Assembly: GCA_031264715.1 (NCBI GenBank)
Contig: JAISDP010000007.1
Location: forward strand, 1 to 8,271
Source: Bacteroidales bacterium
GTDB taxonomy: Bacteria; Bacteroidota; Bacteroidia; Bacteroidales; UBA4181
Length of the DNA: 8,271 nt
Direction of reading: 5' to 3'
Part shown: positions 1 to 7,585 of the stretch, in pieces
Layout: every line of letters begins with the position of its first letter
Position numbering within the stretch: the first letter of the stretch is position 1
The notes under the pieces: generated by a model
What the model was told of the DNA's origin: nothing
Seen by the model: the letters and a program-made list of their open reading frames with translations, nothing else
Databases searched by the model: none
Translations under genes and position numbers: made by a program

Positions 1-1066
1 CATTGTACTTTTGCTTCATGTCCTTATGCGCATTCTCGGCAAGCCGATGGGCAAATAACCGGTCATTGTGCAGTTCGATGATGGCGTCGGACAGCTTCTC
101 CGGATCTTTGACCGGTACCAGCAATCCGTTTTCCCGATCGGATACTATTTCTTTGGTTCCGTCGACGGGAGTCGCTACAATGGCTTTCTTCATGGCCATT
201 GCTTCGAGCAACCCGATGGGAAGCCCTTCCCAAAGCGACGGGAGACAGTATATGTCTATGGCATGCAGAATATCGGGCACATCGGTGCGAAACCCCTGAA
301 AGATAATTTGTGACGAAACCCCGAGTTGATCGGCCAGTTTGAGCGTTTGCTGTTTCAAGTCGCCGTCGCCAACAATCAGGAAACGAATGTCTCCGTCCGG
401 TTTCCGGTCTGTAACGCAACGGATGGTCCGAATAAAGGTTAGCGGATCTTTTTGTTCCGTCAGCCGGACAATGTACCCTACCAGTGTGGTCTCCCCGGCG
501 ACGCCCAATTCCTGGCGAATGTCCTTATAAACGCCATCCGGACAAAATTTATTCAAGTTGATGCCATTTTTGACGACAACGGAATGTGGCATTTTCAAAC
601 GATCGATTCCTTCCTGCCGGTTTGCATCGGATACGGCAATATTTACGGTCGATTGCCGCACCAAAAAACGTTCACTGAGTTCCCGGAACATTCTTGTGTA
701 AATCGGCTGGGAACGATGGAAAGACCATCCGTGAATGGTGTATATCAACGGGATATTCAGTTTTCTTGCTGTCCGGAATGAGTTGGAACAAGCCCGGGTT
801 CCGTGTGCATGTATGATATTCGCATTTTCTTCGGCGGCAATTTTGCTGATTTTCGACCATACGGAAAAATCAAACGGTTTGGTGGTGGGGATCACCAAAC
901 ATTTGATTCCCATTTTGCCCGACCTGTCGACCATTTCCCCGTCGGTAAAAGATATGATGGTGGAGTTGAAGCGGTCTTTATCCAATATTTGCACCAAATC
1001 CAATACATGCGTTTCTCCTCCGCCGATTTTACCCTGCCTGATGATATGCAAAATATTTGTTTTCAT
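1..1066 (-). CDS. Glycosyltransferase family 4 (GT-B fold), C-terminus cut by left edge
   Basis: The frame is open for 355 codons from an ATG at 1066 to the left edge, so the stop lies outside. The family moves a sugar from a nucleotide-sugar donor to a lipid-linked acceptor at the cytoplasmic face of the inner membrane, usually retaining the anomeric configuration. Seen in order: a glycine-rich GGGETH loop at residues 15-20, HAHGTRA at 86-92, VVKNGIN at 165-170 between the two Rossmann-like halves, GYIVRLTEQKD at 198-208, and the donor-binding E-x7-E signature (E280 and E288 in WEGLPIGLLEAM), followed by VDGTKEIV. Family members are usually about 370-390 residues, so probably only some 20-35 are missing. 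No signal peptide or membrane segment is seen. It starts 35 bases after the preceding glycosyltransferase and has no clear ribosome binding site. Sugar and linkage cannot be read from the sequence. The family call is secure. Confidence 0.93.
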   Translation of the reverse strand, partial: MKTNILHIIRQGKIGGGETHVLDLVQILDKDRFNSTIISFTDGEMVDRSGKMGIKCLVIPTTKPFDFSVWSKISKIAAEENANIIHAHGTRACSNSFRTARKLNIPLIYTIHGWSFHRSQPIYTRMFRELSERFLVRQSTVNIAVSDANRQEGIDRLKMPHSVVVKNGINLNKFCPDGVYKDIRQELGVAGETTLVGYIVRLTEQKDPLTFIRTIRCVTDRKPDGDIRFLIVGDGDLKQQTLKLADQLGVSSQIIFQGFRTDVPDILHAIDIYCLPSLWEGLPIGLLEAMAMKKAIVATPVDGTKEIVSDRENGLLVPVKDPEKLSDAIIELHNDRLFAHRLAENAHKDMKQKYN

Positions 1067-1101
1067 GCGAACAATCAATTCTGTTAATTATTAATAACGG
1101 T

Positions 1102-2289
1102 TTAACCTGACTGCTGGTTCACCTCTCCAGGAATTGACCGGTGTTCGGTAGCATGGAATTTTTTAGTCGCCCCTTTTAGCTTGAAAAGGGAACTGAACAT
1201 TAAAAATGCTCCTTGGGGTAAATACAAAACAGCTTTTATCATTGTTTTACCAAACATATTTTTAGGAATATCGAGCAGCAGGCTAATTATCAGCAGCATG
1301 TCCATCAATAGCCAGACGGCAGAATATGCGGCGGGCATGAAGATGACGACGAATATGGTGAAAACAGTCATCAATGCCAGCATCAATATTCTCGGCAAAA
1401 GGAATTGTTGTATGACCTTATCGAAAAAATCAATATTCCCATGGAATAGAAGGCAGAATGCTTCGGCAATGTTCGTCCGCGCCTGCAATAACTGGTTGGC
1501 AATCCACCTGCCCCGCTGATCTACAAATACACCGGCCTCTTGTGTCTTTTCATCCAGTACCGGCAAACGGTCCACATAAGTAAACCTTATTTTCTTTCTA
1601 AGCAGGTTTATTTCAAGTTCACGGTCTTCGCCGGACGTTTTTACCAGTTTCATCCCGTTTTTATAAAGCTGGTAATCAAACGCCATGGCAGACCCGATCA
1701 AGGCTGTTGACAATGATACGGCGGCGTGTCCCCGTCTGAATATATGGTTGTTGATTTCTTCGCTGACAGCATCTAAAAAGGCTATCGGGGTATTCCTGTT
1801 TTTCGATGTCCGGTGTGTTTGTACCACTTGGCAACCGGCTTCAAAAGCGTCATTCAGGCAGGACAAATAATCCGGGTCTTTGATCAGGTTGTCCGAATCC
1901 AGTATTAATGCAACCTCATATGCATGATCGGGCAGTTGACCCATAATTGTATTCAAAGCCAATGCTTTTGTGCGGTTTGGATCCGAAAATTCCATGACCT
2001 TCACAGGTTTTTTCCTCAATCGTTCCAGGACATCGGCGTTCAGGCTGTCGGCGATGATGATCAGGTCATAATCAGGATATTCCTGACGCAACACATTGTC
2101 GGCCAATTCTTCAATAACCCCGTTCGCTTTATATGCAGGCACCAGTATGGCTATTTTCCTGTTCCTTTTAGCTTTCGGGAAAACAGGGTTTTTGTAGAAT
2201 AATCCTGCCATTGAAAAAAAGAAAACATAAAGGACGCAAAAAAGGAAATAACCGGTAATCAGGAAAAATATGGCTTTCAGAAATATCAT
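1102..2289 (-). CDS. Membrane-anchored family 2 glycosyltransferase with QxxRW motif
   Basis: This 395-residue GT-A enzyme probably adds a sugar, with inversion, to the growing polysaccharide at the inner membrane. An N-terminal hydrophobic helix (about 3-31) is followed by the catalytic domain: ILVPAYKA at 48-55, D81 in IIIAD, the metal-binding DSD at 131-133, the likely catalytic base in GED at 220-222, and QRGRW at 258-262, which fits the QxxRW acceptor motif of processive GT2 enzymes such as cellulose, hyaluronan and poly-GlcNAc synthases. Two further hydrophobic helices lie near 297-318 and 322-343, and a weaker hydrophobic stretch lies near 347-368. The C-terminal tail is short and polar, and there is no PilZ domain. 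It is therefore much smaller than a cellulose synthase. The ATG lies 12 bases beyond the stop of the upstream glycosyltransferase, which suggests coupled translation. Whether it adds one sugar or many is not decided by the motif alone. Confidence 0.9.
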   Translation of the reverse strand: MIFLKAIFFLITGYFLFCVLYVFFFSMAGLFYKNPVFPKAKRNRKIAILVPAYKANGVIEELADNVLRQEYPDYDLIIIADSLNADVLERLRKKPVKVMEFSDPNRTKALALNTIMGQLPDHAYEVALILDSDNLIKDPDYLSCLNDAFEAGCQVVQTHRTSKNRNTPIAFLDAVSEEINNHIFRRGHAAVSLSTALIGSAMAFDYQLYKNGMKLVKTSGEDRELEINLLRKKIRFTYVDRLPVLDEKTQEAGVFVDQRGRWIANQLLQARTNIAEAFCLLFHGNIDFFDKVIQQFLLPRILMLALMTVFTIFVVIFMPAAYSAVWLLMDMLLIISLLLDIPKNMFGKTMIKAVLYLPQGAFLMFSSLFKLKGATKKFHATEHRSIPGEVNQQSG

Positions 2290-2301
2290 GGCTTGGGAGT
2301 T

Positions 2302-3222
2302 TTACAATCTGCTATATTGACAGGCATCGGTACGGAAGGAGTTTTTAGCACACCACCCCCATGCATTCATTACCGCTTTCATATTTTTCATTTGCCCGCG
2401 TATGCCATGGACAAGCATATTTTTGGGCATTGCTACAGCCATTTGGTAAATGAAGCCGATGGCTTTTTTCAAGCCCGAAGTATTGCACATGATGTACAAA
2501 ACTCTGTTGCGGTTCATGTAGTACGATTGGAGCGGGCTATTTCTTCCTGTTGAAACAGATTCCTTATGTAATACGTATGTATCGGGCGTGTACCAGATTT
2601 TGTATCCTGCTTTTTTTATTCTTGTCGACCAGTCAATTTCTTCGTAATACAGGAAGTAGTTTTCATTCATCAGGCCTGCTTTTTCAATAACGCTACGCCT
2701 CAGTATCACTGCAGCGCCATGTGCATAAGCGCTTTCCCTGGATTTGTCATGCTGTCCTTTGTCAACTTCGCCATATCCATAACTTTTGTTACGGAAAGTT
2801 ACCGGTGATAATTCGGTAAACCCGGCAAACATGAGAATGTCAGGATCGTCGAATAATTTTATTTTAGGGCAAACTACATTATAGTCGGCGTTGTGCGTCA
2901 TTAAGCTGACCAATACCTGTATATGACCGTCCGGCACTGTGGTGTCGTTGTTTAACAGGTAAATATACTCGCCTTTGGCCTGTTTGATGGCTATGTTATT
3001 TCCTCCTGCAAATCCCAAGTTTTGGTCGCTCTGGATAAAATTAACCTGTGGAAACCGTTCCTTAATGATTCCGGGCCTGTCAGACGGAGATGCATTGTCC
3101 ACCACAAACACTTCCAGGTTGGGATACCCTGAGCGGTACAACGACTCCAGCATCTCGCATGTAACCGCAGATTGATTATAATTGACTGTGATTACGGAAA
3201 CAGGTGGCAAATCAGTTGTCAT
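2302..3222 (-). CDS. Family 2 glycosyltransferase, rhamnosyltransferase-like
   Basis: This soluble-looking, 306-residue GT-A enzyme probably transfers a deoxysugar or hexose to the lipid-linked repeat unit in the cytoplasm. Visible motifs are the nucleotide-binding start VSVITVNYNQ at 8-17, VVDNAS at 40-45 with D42, the short NLGFAGGNN block at 68-76, and NND at 91-93 in place of the usual DxD-type metal-binding motif. The acceptor and catalytic segment NYFLYYEEIDWSTRIKKAGY (188-207) contains E194, E195 and D197, and is followed by H219 in VLHK. This layout is that of the WbbL/RfbF-like rhamnosyltransferase group, in which NND is common, but the donor sugar is not proved. The ATG overlaps the last 11 bases of the polymerase gene, so translation is probably coupled. 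The final 20 or so residues look unlike the family and may be a variable tail. No membrane helix is evident apart from a weakly hydrophobic stretch near 254-270. Confidence 0.92.
   Translation of the reverse strand: MTTDLPPVSVITVNYNQSAVTCEMLESLYRSGYPNLEVFVVDNASPSDRPGIIKERFPQVNFIQSDQNLGFAGGNNIAIKQAKGEYIYLLNNDTTVPDGHIQVLVSLMTHNADYNVVCPKIKLFDDPDILMFAGFTELSPVTFRNKSYGYGEVDKGQHDKSRESAYAHGAAVILRRSVIEKAGLMNENYFLYYEEIDWSTRIKKAGYKIWYTPDTYVLHKESVSTGRNSPLQSYYMNRNRVLYIMCNTSGLKKAIGFIYQMAVAMPKNMLVHGIRGQMKNMKAVMNAWGWCAKNSFRTDACQYSRL
3212..3222 (-). other. Eleven-base stop/start overlap between polymerase and glycosyltransferase genes
   Basis: The TGA of the polymerase gene lies at 3212-3214 and the ATG of the next glycosyltransferase at 3220-3222, in a different frame. 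The next ATG within the glycosyltransferase comes 23 codons later, inside its first nucleotide-binding motif region, so the overlapping start is well supported. It implies that the two proteins are translated from one message and are probably coupled. Confidence 0.85.
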
Positions 3223-4723
3223 TTCGTATCAAGGATTCTCGATCAGGTATCGGGTTATTTTTAACTAAAGCGGTGTTGTTATTCTTGTTTGTCTTGATGC
3301 CCGTGTCGGGCGTCATCTCTGCAAGTTCCTTATCCAGCCTGGGCGTTACAAAAATTAATGCGATGCCCAAAAACATGATCACATTTAAAGGCGGCCTCAA
3401 AAGCACCGGATTTCCGTAATTAGCTATCAAAAGTCCACCCAAACCGGCAATAAAGGCTATTAATACTCCACGAAACCATTCATTTTTTATTTTGAACCAA
3501 ACCGCCAACGTCCCCTTGATCATAAAAAAGAGGAACATTCCGATATATAAGCATAATCCAACAACGCCCGTGTCCCCCCAAATAAGCACATACCCGCTGT
3601 CATACGGAATGCTTTTCAAAACAGAACCCCGCGGGCCGAGTTCCATCGAACCTAATCCGCCGCCGAACGGACGGGAGGCCAAGTACGATTTAAGCACACG
3701 CTGATTGTTCTTTCGAACCATGTATGAAGGGTCTTCGGTAGGATTAAAGGCCGAACGCATCCGGTATATGGGATAAATGCCATCGCCGATATGCGTAAAG
3801 CGCATGAAGCAAAAGAATCCGCCTGCAAAGAAAAGACACAGCAACAATAACTTCAGTTTTTTTACCAGCAGGCAATATATGAAAGCCCCTCCAAAAAGCA
3901 CAAAAACAGCTCCCCTGGTTCCACTGATAAACATTCCATAAATGCCTGCTGCAGCCACAATCAGGAAAAATGCCTTCTGCCTTGCCTTCTTCGAGCTAAG
4001 AAACAGTATTAATCCCAAAACGGCCGAGTATGCCTGCGACACCCCAAACTGGCCTGCGTCGCTACACATCGAAAATACCCGTAATTTTCCCCATATCAAA
4101 TGGGTGGATACCATTGCGGCCAAATCTCTCTTCTCGGGCGGATCCAATCCAATCTGGAGCTGTATGAAACCTTTTAGACTGAATATTAACGAGAAAACAC
4201 CCCAAAGTATCAGGAACGTTTTGACATGTTCTGCTTTCAGCAATATACAAAACAACGGTATGGTAAAGATCATGTAAAGGTGGGGACGTATGGTAATTAA
4301 CCAGGGCTCCATACCCGGCGATCCGGGGTTGAATAACGATGATATGCAGTACAATAACCAAATGGTCAGTACTAAAAACGGAATATCCTTGCCATTGCGC
4401 CATTCTACTTTTCCTGCCATTCCCGAAAAAATTAACAGGAGACAGGCAAACATGATCAAAGCATCTATAAAAATGCCGGGCGGGATTGATTCCGGTAATA
4501 TGTACCGGCTAAAAGCGGAAATAAAAACACTGTAAAAGAATAAAGCATATAATGTTACTATCGGTTTGTTAAATGAAACGACCACATATAGCAACGTAAA
4601 AGGCAGCAATAGCAAAACAACGCCTGCAGCAAGCCCCAGATGGCTGATACTATACGCCACACATATCGAAACGGTTATGAATGTTAATACCCATAACCAT
4701 TTCTTTTGTAGCTCCTTTACCAT
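3212..4723 (-). CDS. wzy: Wzy / O-antigen-ligase family polysaccharide polymerase
   Basis: This integral inner-membrane protein of 503 residues has about ten to twelve hydrophobic segments. It probably joins lipid-linked repeat units on the periplasmic side (Wzy role); members of the same fold family (PF04932 type) include the ligase WaaL. The diagnostic features are FISGTRGAVFVLFGGAFIY (265-283), with the SGTRG element that follows a membrane helix in this family, and a large loop at about 310-375 ending in RPFGGGLGSM (351-360) and DSGYVLIWGDTGVVGL (375-390). A polar tail of about 40 residues follows the last helix. An in-frame GTG nine bases upstream (4730-4732) would give 506 residues. I chose the ATG at 4721-4723 because ATG is the usual start and neither site has a visible ribosome binding site. 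Sequence in this family is too divergent to tell polymerase from ligase, but the position among glycosyltransferases and a co-polymerase favours polymerase. Confidence 0.88.
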   Translation of the reverse strand: MVKELQKKWLWVLTFITVSICVAYSISHLGLAAGVVLLLLPFTLLYVVVSFNKPIVTLYALFFYSVFISAFSRYILPESIPPGIFIDALIMFACLLLIFSGMAGKVEWRNGKDIPFLVLTIWLLYCISSLFNPGSPGMEPWLITIRPHLYMIFTIPLFCILLKAEHVKTFLILWGVFSLIFSLKGFIQLQIGLDPPEKRDLAAMVSTHLIWGKLRVFSMCSDAGQFGVSQAYSAVLGLILFLSSKKARQKAFFLIVAAAGIYGMFISGTRGAVFVLFGGAFIYCLLVKKLKLLLLCLFFAGGFFCFMRFTHIGDGIYPIYRMRSAFNPTEDPSYMVRKNNQRVLKSYLASRPFGGGLGSMELGPRGSVLKSIPYDSGYVLIWGDTGVVGLCLYIGMFLFFMIKGTLAVWFKIKNEWFRGVLIAFIAGLGGLLIANYGNPVLLRPPLNVIMFLGIALIFVTPRLDKELAEMTPDTGIKTNKNNNTALVKNNPIPDRESLIRNDN

Positions 4724-4759
4724 TAATTGCACTATTCTATAATCATTATTGATCTTTGG

Positions 4760-6820
4760 CTAAACAATTTTTCCAAGAATTTCTTCTACAATATCCAGTT
4801 CAACATCATTGAGAATTAGTTGTGGTGTAATTCCCGAGATCCTGACGAAACTATCCAATGCCATTTGGTCAGCTTTAACCCATTCCCTGTTCGCTTTACA
4901 TATCAAGAATGCCATATCGAATTGCCTGATCAGCTCCACCGGATAATCATTCATGATCAACGGCGGTAATTCTATGATGAGGATATCCGCCTCGCTCATC
5001 CTTTCCACAGGGACAATATCTTCGGCACGAGCCTGATAGAATGATTTATCCACTTTATAACTCACTACCGACCAGCTTCCCGATTCGACGTAAGGCATTA
5101 CTACCAAGCATTTTCTGCCTTTATCACGCAGTCGTTCGCAAAGCATGTTGCTGATCATTGTCTTCCCCTCTCCGGCCCGTGTACTGATGATCAGGATACG
5201 CATCTGACCGGATTTGTAATCGGCCAGGTACAGGTTTTTCAGAATAGTGTCACTTAGCCCGTCACTGACCATTTCAGGATTCTTTAATGCCTGCAATTTC
5301 CTCGTGTTAGGTACAATACCTGCGGTTTTCAATCCTGTGATTTCTTCCGCACGTTGCGGCGTTTGAATGTTACTGTTGAAATAGGCCATACCCAGGAAAA
5401 TAGATGACGGCACCACAAAACCGATCATCATTCCCAACATTACCAGTATTTTTCTTTTGCTGCTTTTCGCAATGAGCGGATAATTCGGTTTATCGATCAC
5501 CTGGATGGTCGAAAATGAACGCTGGTCCTGTTGCTGGCGCTTGCTTTGGTTCAGATTGTCCAATGCAGCCAGGTATTCCTTTTCGCTGATATCGATATCG
5601 CGTTGGATACGTTTAAGTGTATCGGCCAGCGGGAGGTATTTGGTAAATTGTCCCGTTGCGGCGTTTCGCCGGTTCTCCAGCGCTTTCAACCGGGCTTTGC
5701 TTTCTTCGTAGGCCACACTCTTGTTAAAGTATTCCGTTGCAGCCACATCAGTGGTTTTTCCTGTCCCCGGCGTAATGGACGAAGTTATGTCGTTATTCAA
5801 ATCTACCTTCACCTGGTTGATCCGCGTTTGCAGGCTTGCAATCTGGGCAGCAGACGCGCCGTTCAGTTCGGCGATAGTCAACCGGTTAGTCAACCGGCCC
5901 AGTTCGTCCCGTTTGAGCATAATGTCGCTCCTTTTCAGGGATTGTGCCTGCGCGCCCAATTGCCCTTCGATTTGCCTGACACTTGCTGCCAACACATTCA
6001 TGTTTTCCTGTTCTTTCAGCATCTGATTGGTGATATCCTGGCGGTCGGAAATAGCCAGGTCTTGCTGTATCCCCAAGTTAACCACACCATAAGTTTTCTT
6101 GAACTGTTCCTCCTTTGTTTCTGCGTGTTTTAGTTTTGCCTGTGCTAATTGGAGCTGTTCTTCAAAGAAGGAGACTTTTTTATCAGTCTGTCCTTCTTTG
6201 ATCCGGCGATAGTTGCGGATACAAACATCAATAAGGATTTCCAACGTTTTCTGGCACACGCCGGGATCATCGCATGTATAGACTAATGAGATCATATCAC
6301 TGCTCCCGACACGGCTTACCGCTACGGAAGACAGTGCACCATTGCTGTAATAAGGCACATCAGGGTAATTAATCAACCCTATCAGGAAGGGATGGGTATC
6401 GGCTACCGCATCCAGATTCAGGTAAGTGATACTGTCCGTTGCTCCTGCCAATTTCTTAATATCGGTCGGTATCATCTTCTGTTTTGCTTCAAGGTGTTCG
6501 GCTGAAATGATCTGCGGATCAGCCTGTTTTACGCCTAAATGTATTGCCAGCAGCCTTAGCCCTACTTCCTTGAGTGTCTCCCTGCTGGTAATGATATTCG
6601 TCAGGTTGTCATATGAAGAGTATTGGGCGCTATAGTCCGTCCTTCCTTGCACAAGGCTTTCGCCGGTGGTGATACCGGTATAGATGGATGCCGACGACTC
6701 AAATATCTTTGGCATGTTCATTGTCAACAATACCATTAGCACGGCCATGAATACCGTACTGCCAAGTATGACCCTCCAATATTTGAAGACCGATTTCAAC
6801 AGTTTAATAACATCCGTCAT
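4760..6820 (-). CDS. Wzz/GumC-type polysaccharide co-polymerase with degenerate BY-kinase domain
   Basis: This 686-residue inner-membrane protein probably controls chain length and links polymerisation to export. A first membrane helix (about 17-34) leads into a Wzz-like domain, then a long periplasmic region rich in heptad-like charged helices (about 215-345 and 370-435), a proline-containing stretch (KPNYPLIAKSSKRK, 444-457) and a second membrane helix (about 458-481). The cytoplasmic part resembles bacterial tyrosine kinases: it has a P-loop STRAGEGKT at 546-554. However, the Walker A' position (CLVVMPY, 571-577) lacks the usual Asp residues, the Walker B-like strand reads ILIIELPP (613-620) with Glu where Asp is expected, and no C-terminal tyrosine cluster is present. 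The kinase-like region is only about 150 residues, against roughly 220-250 in active members. It probably binds nucleotide, but tyrosine autophosphorylation is doubtful. The start is 7 bases after the stop of the TolC-like gene. Confidence 0.9.
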   Translation of the reverse strand: MTDVIKLLKSVFKYWRVILGSTVFMAVLMVLLTMNMPKIFESSASIYTGITTGESLVQGRTDYSAQYSSYDNLTNIITSRETLKEVGLRLLAIHLGVKQADPQIISAEHLEAKQKMIPTDIKKLAGATDSITYLNLDAVADTHPFLIGLINYPDVPYYSNGALSSVAVSRVGSSDMISLVYTCDDPGVCQKTLEILIDVCIRNYRRIKEGQTDKKVSFFEEQLQLAQAKLKHAETKEEQFKKTYGVVNLGIQQDLAISDRQDITNQMLKEQENMNVLAASVRQIEGQLGAQAQSLKRSDIMLKRDELGRLTNRLTIAELNGASAAQIASLQTRINQVKVDLNNDITSSITPGTGKTTDVAATEYFNKSVAYEESKARLKALENRRNAATGQFTKYLPLADTLKRIQRDIDISEKEYLAALDNLNQSKRQQQDQRSFSTIQVIDKPNYPLIAKSSKRKILVMLGMMIGFVVPSSIFLGMAYFNSNIQTPQRAEEITGLKTAGIVPNTRKLQALKNPEMVSDGLSDTILKNLYLADYKSGQMRILIISTRAGEGKTMISNMLCERLRDKGRKCLVVMPYVESGSWSVVSYKVDKSFYQARAEDIVPVERMSEADILIIELPPLIMNDYPVELIRQFDMAFLICKANREWVKADQMALDSFVRISGITPQLILNDVELDIVEEILGKIV

Positions 6821-6827
6821 TTCAAAT

Positions 6828-7541
6828 TTATTTTATAAGTTCAATCCCGACAATCACCTCTAATGTGCGAACGGCCTTGAGTAGGGTAAATTTTTGCGTT
6901 TCCACTTCATTTTGTGCATTCAGGTGCGCTTCGTTCGCTTTGGTAAATTCGGACAAGGTTATCCTGTTTTCGGCATAATCCAATTTCGACTGGTCGTATA
7001 ACATACCTGCCGATGCACTGATTTCCGCACGTGTAGCAAGAGTCTTTTGGGCTGTTAAAACATCATAATATGCAGCTATAACCGATTGTTTCACCGTTTG
7101 GGCTACTTCTTCCCTGCGGCTTTCCGATTGCTCTATTTTCAATTTTGCTTTCTGCATGTTCCGCTTATGGTCGAAAATATCCGATACAGGCATGTAAGCG
7201 CTCACCCCTAAACCGTATGTCGGGGCGAGGGTTGTTGCCGAAAATGGGAGAACCGTGCCCGATGACTCGCCCAGTCGCGAGTAATCATACTGACTGCCAT
7301 ACCGGAAGTCGGCCGCAAAGTTGATTTTTTGCATCCAGTCCTTCTGTGCATCTGTTAATTCATACTGGCTCATTGTCACTTCGTGGCTTGCTCCTCTCAG
7401 TATCGGCGAGCGTAGCAGCGCCGAATCCATCAAAACTTGCAGTGGGGGTAACTTCCATCCGGCTTCACTGTTATCGGTTTGTGCATAGCTACTGCCCATC
7501 AGCATTGATATGAATAAAATTAGAAGTCCGATCCTTGTCAT
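6828..7541 (-). CDS. Short TolC-like outer-membrane protein with a single OEP repeat
   Basis: This 237-residue protein begins with a clear signal peptide (hydrophobic 4-16, likely cleaved after SSYA at residue 20). There is no lipobox cysteine. What follows resembles one outer-membrane efflux protein (PF02321) repeat: a helix at about 31-70, two strand-like stretches around 72-83 and 105-117 with aromatic and alternating residues, a long helix (about 124-178), and a further helix (about 195-232) ending in LEVIVGIEL, which matches the usual end of an OEP repeat. Normal TolC family members carry two such repeats and have about 400-480 residues, so this is about half size, yet it has both an intact start and a natural end. 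It lies directly upstream of the co-polymerase gene with a 7-base gap. By inference it forms, or helps to form, the outer-membrane exit for the polysaccharide. An alternative is an accessory periplasmic partner. Confidence 0.85.
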   Translation of the reverse strand: MTRIGLLILFISMLMGSSYAQTDNSEAGWKLPPLQVLMDSALLRSPILRGASHEVTMSQYELTDAQKDWMQKINFAADFRYGSQYDYSRLGESSGTVLPFSATTLAPTYGLGVSAYMPVSDIFDHKRNMQKAKLKIEQSESRREEVAQTVKQSVIAAYYDVLTAQKTLATRAEISASAGMLYDQSKLDYAENRITLSEFTKANEAHLNAQNEVETQKFTLLKAVRTLEVIVGIELIK

Positions 7542-7585
7542 TATTTACTTTTCTTAAAGGTTTTGAATGGGTTGTTGCGATATAT
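7542..7585 (-). other. Largest intergenic gap, A-rich leader of the TolC-like gene
   Basis: This 44-base gap is the longest non-coding stretch. The minus strand carries an A-rich run (AAGAAAAGTAAATA) directly before the ATG, which fits the AT-rich, Shine-Dalgarno-poor leaders usual in Bacteroidota. I see no stem-loop followed by a T-run and no TTTG / TAnnTTTG promoter pair, so readthrough from the sugar transferase gene is the simplest reading. Confidence 0.55.

Noticed and set aside
1..1094. The left end shows only short stretches with both a start and a stop on either strand, suggesting a decayed gene.
   Set aside because: One minus-strand frame reads open for 355 codons from the ATG at 1066 to the edge, with all family 4 glycosyltransferase motifs in order. 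It appears fragmented only because its stop lies outside the window.
1083..1098. AT-rich imperfect inverted repeat (GTTA ... TAAC) between the two left glycosyltransferase genes, considered as a terminator.
   Set aside because: The arms are only about four bases, there is no GC-rich stem and no following T-run, so it is most likely chance in an AT-rich spacer.
1102..2289. Considered as cellulose synthase (bcsA).
   Set aside because: The protein has only 395 residues, no PilZ domain and too few membrane helices, and no bcsB-like gene is nearby. Only the GT2 core with QxxRW is shared.
4730..4732. In-frame GTG as the start of the polymerase gene.
   Set aside because: It would add only three residues. 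An ATG follows at once, and nothing in the upstream bases favours the GTG, although it cannot be excluded.
5531..6133. A 200-codon open frame on the plus strand, antisense to the co-polymerase.
   Set aside because: Its translation shows no recognisable domain, it is rich in Cys, Phe and Val as expected from antisense reading, and the minus-strand gene is strongly supported.
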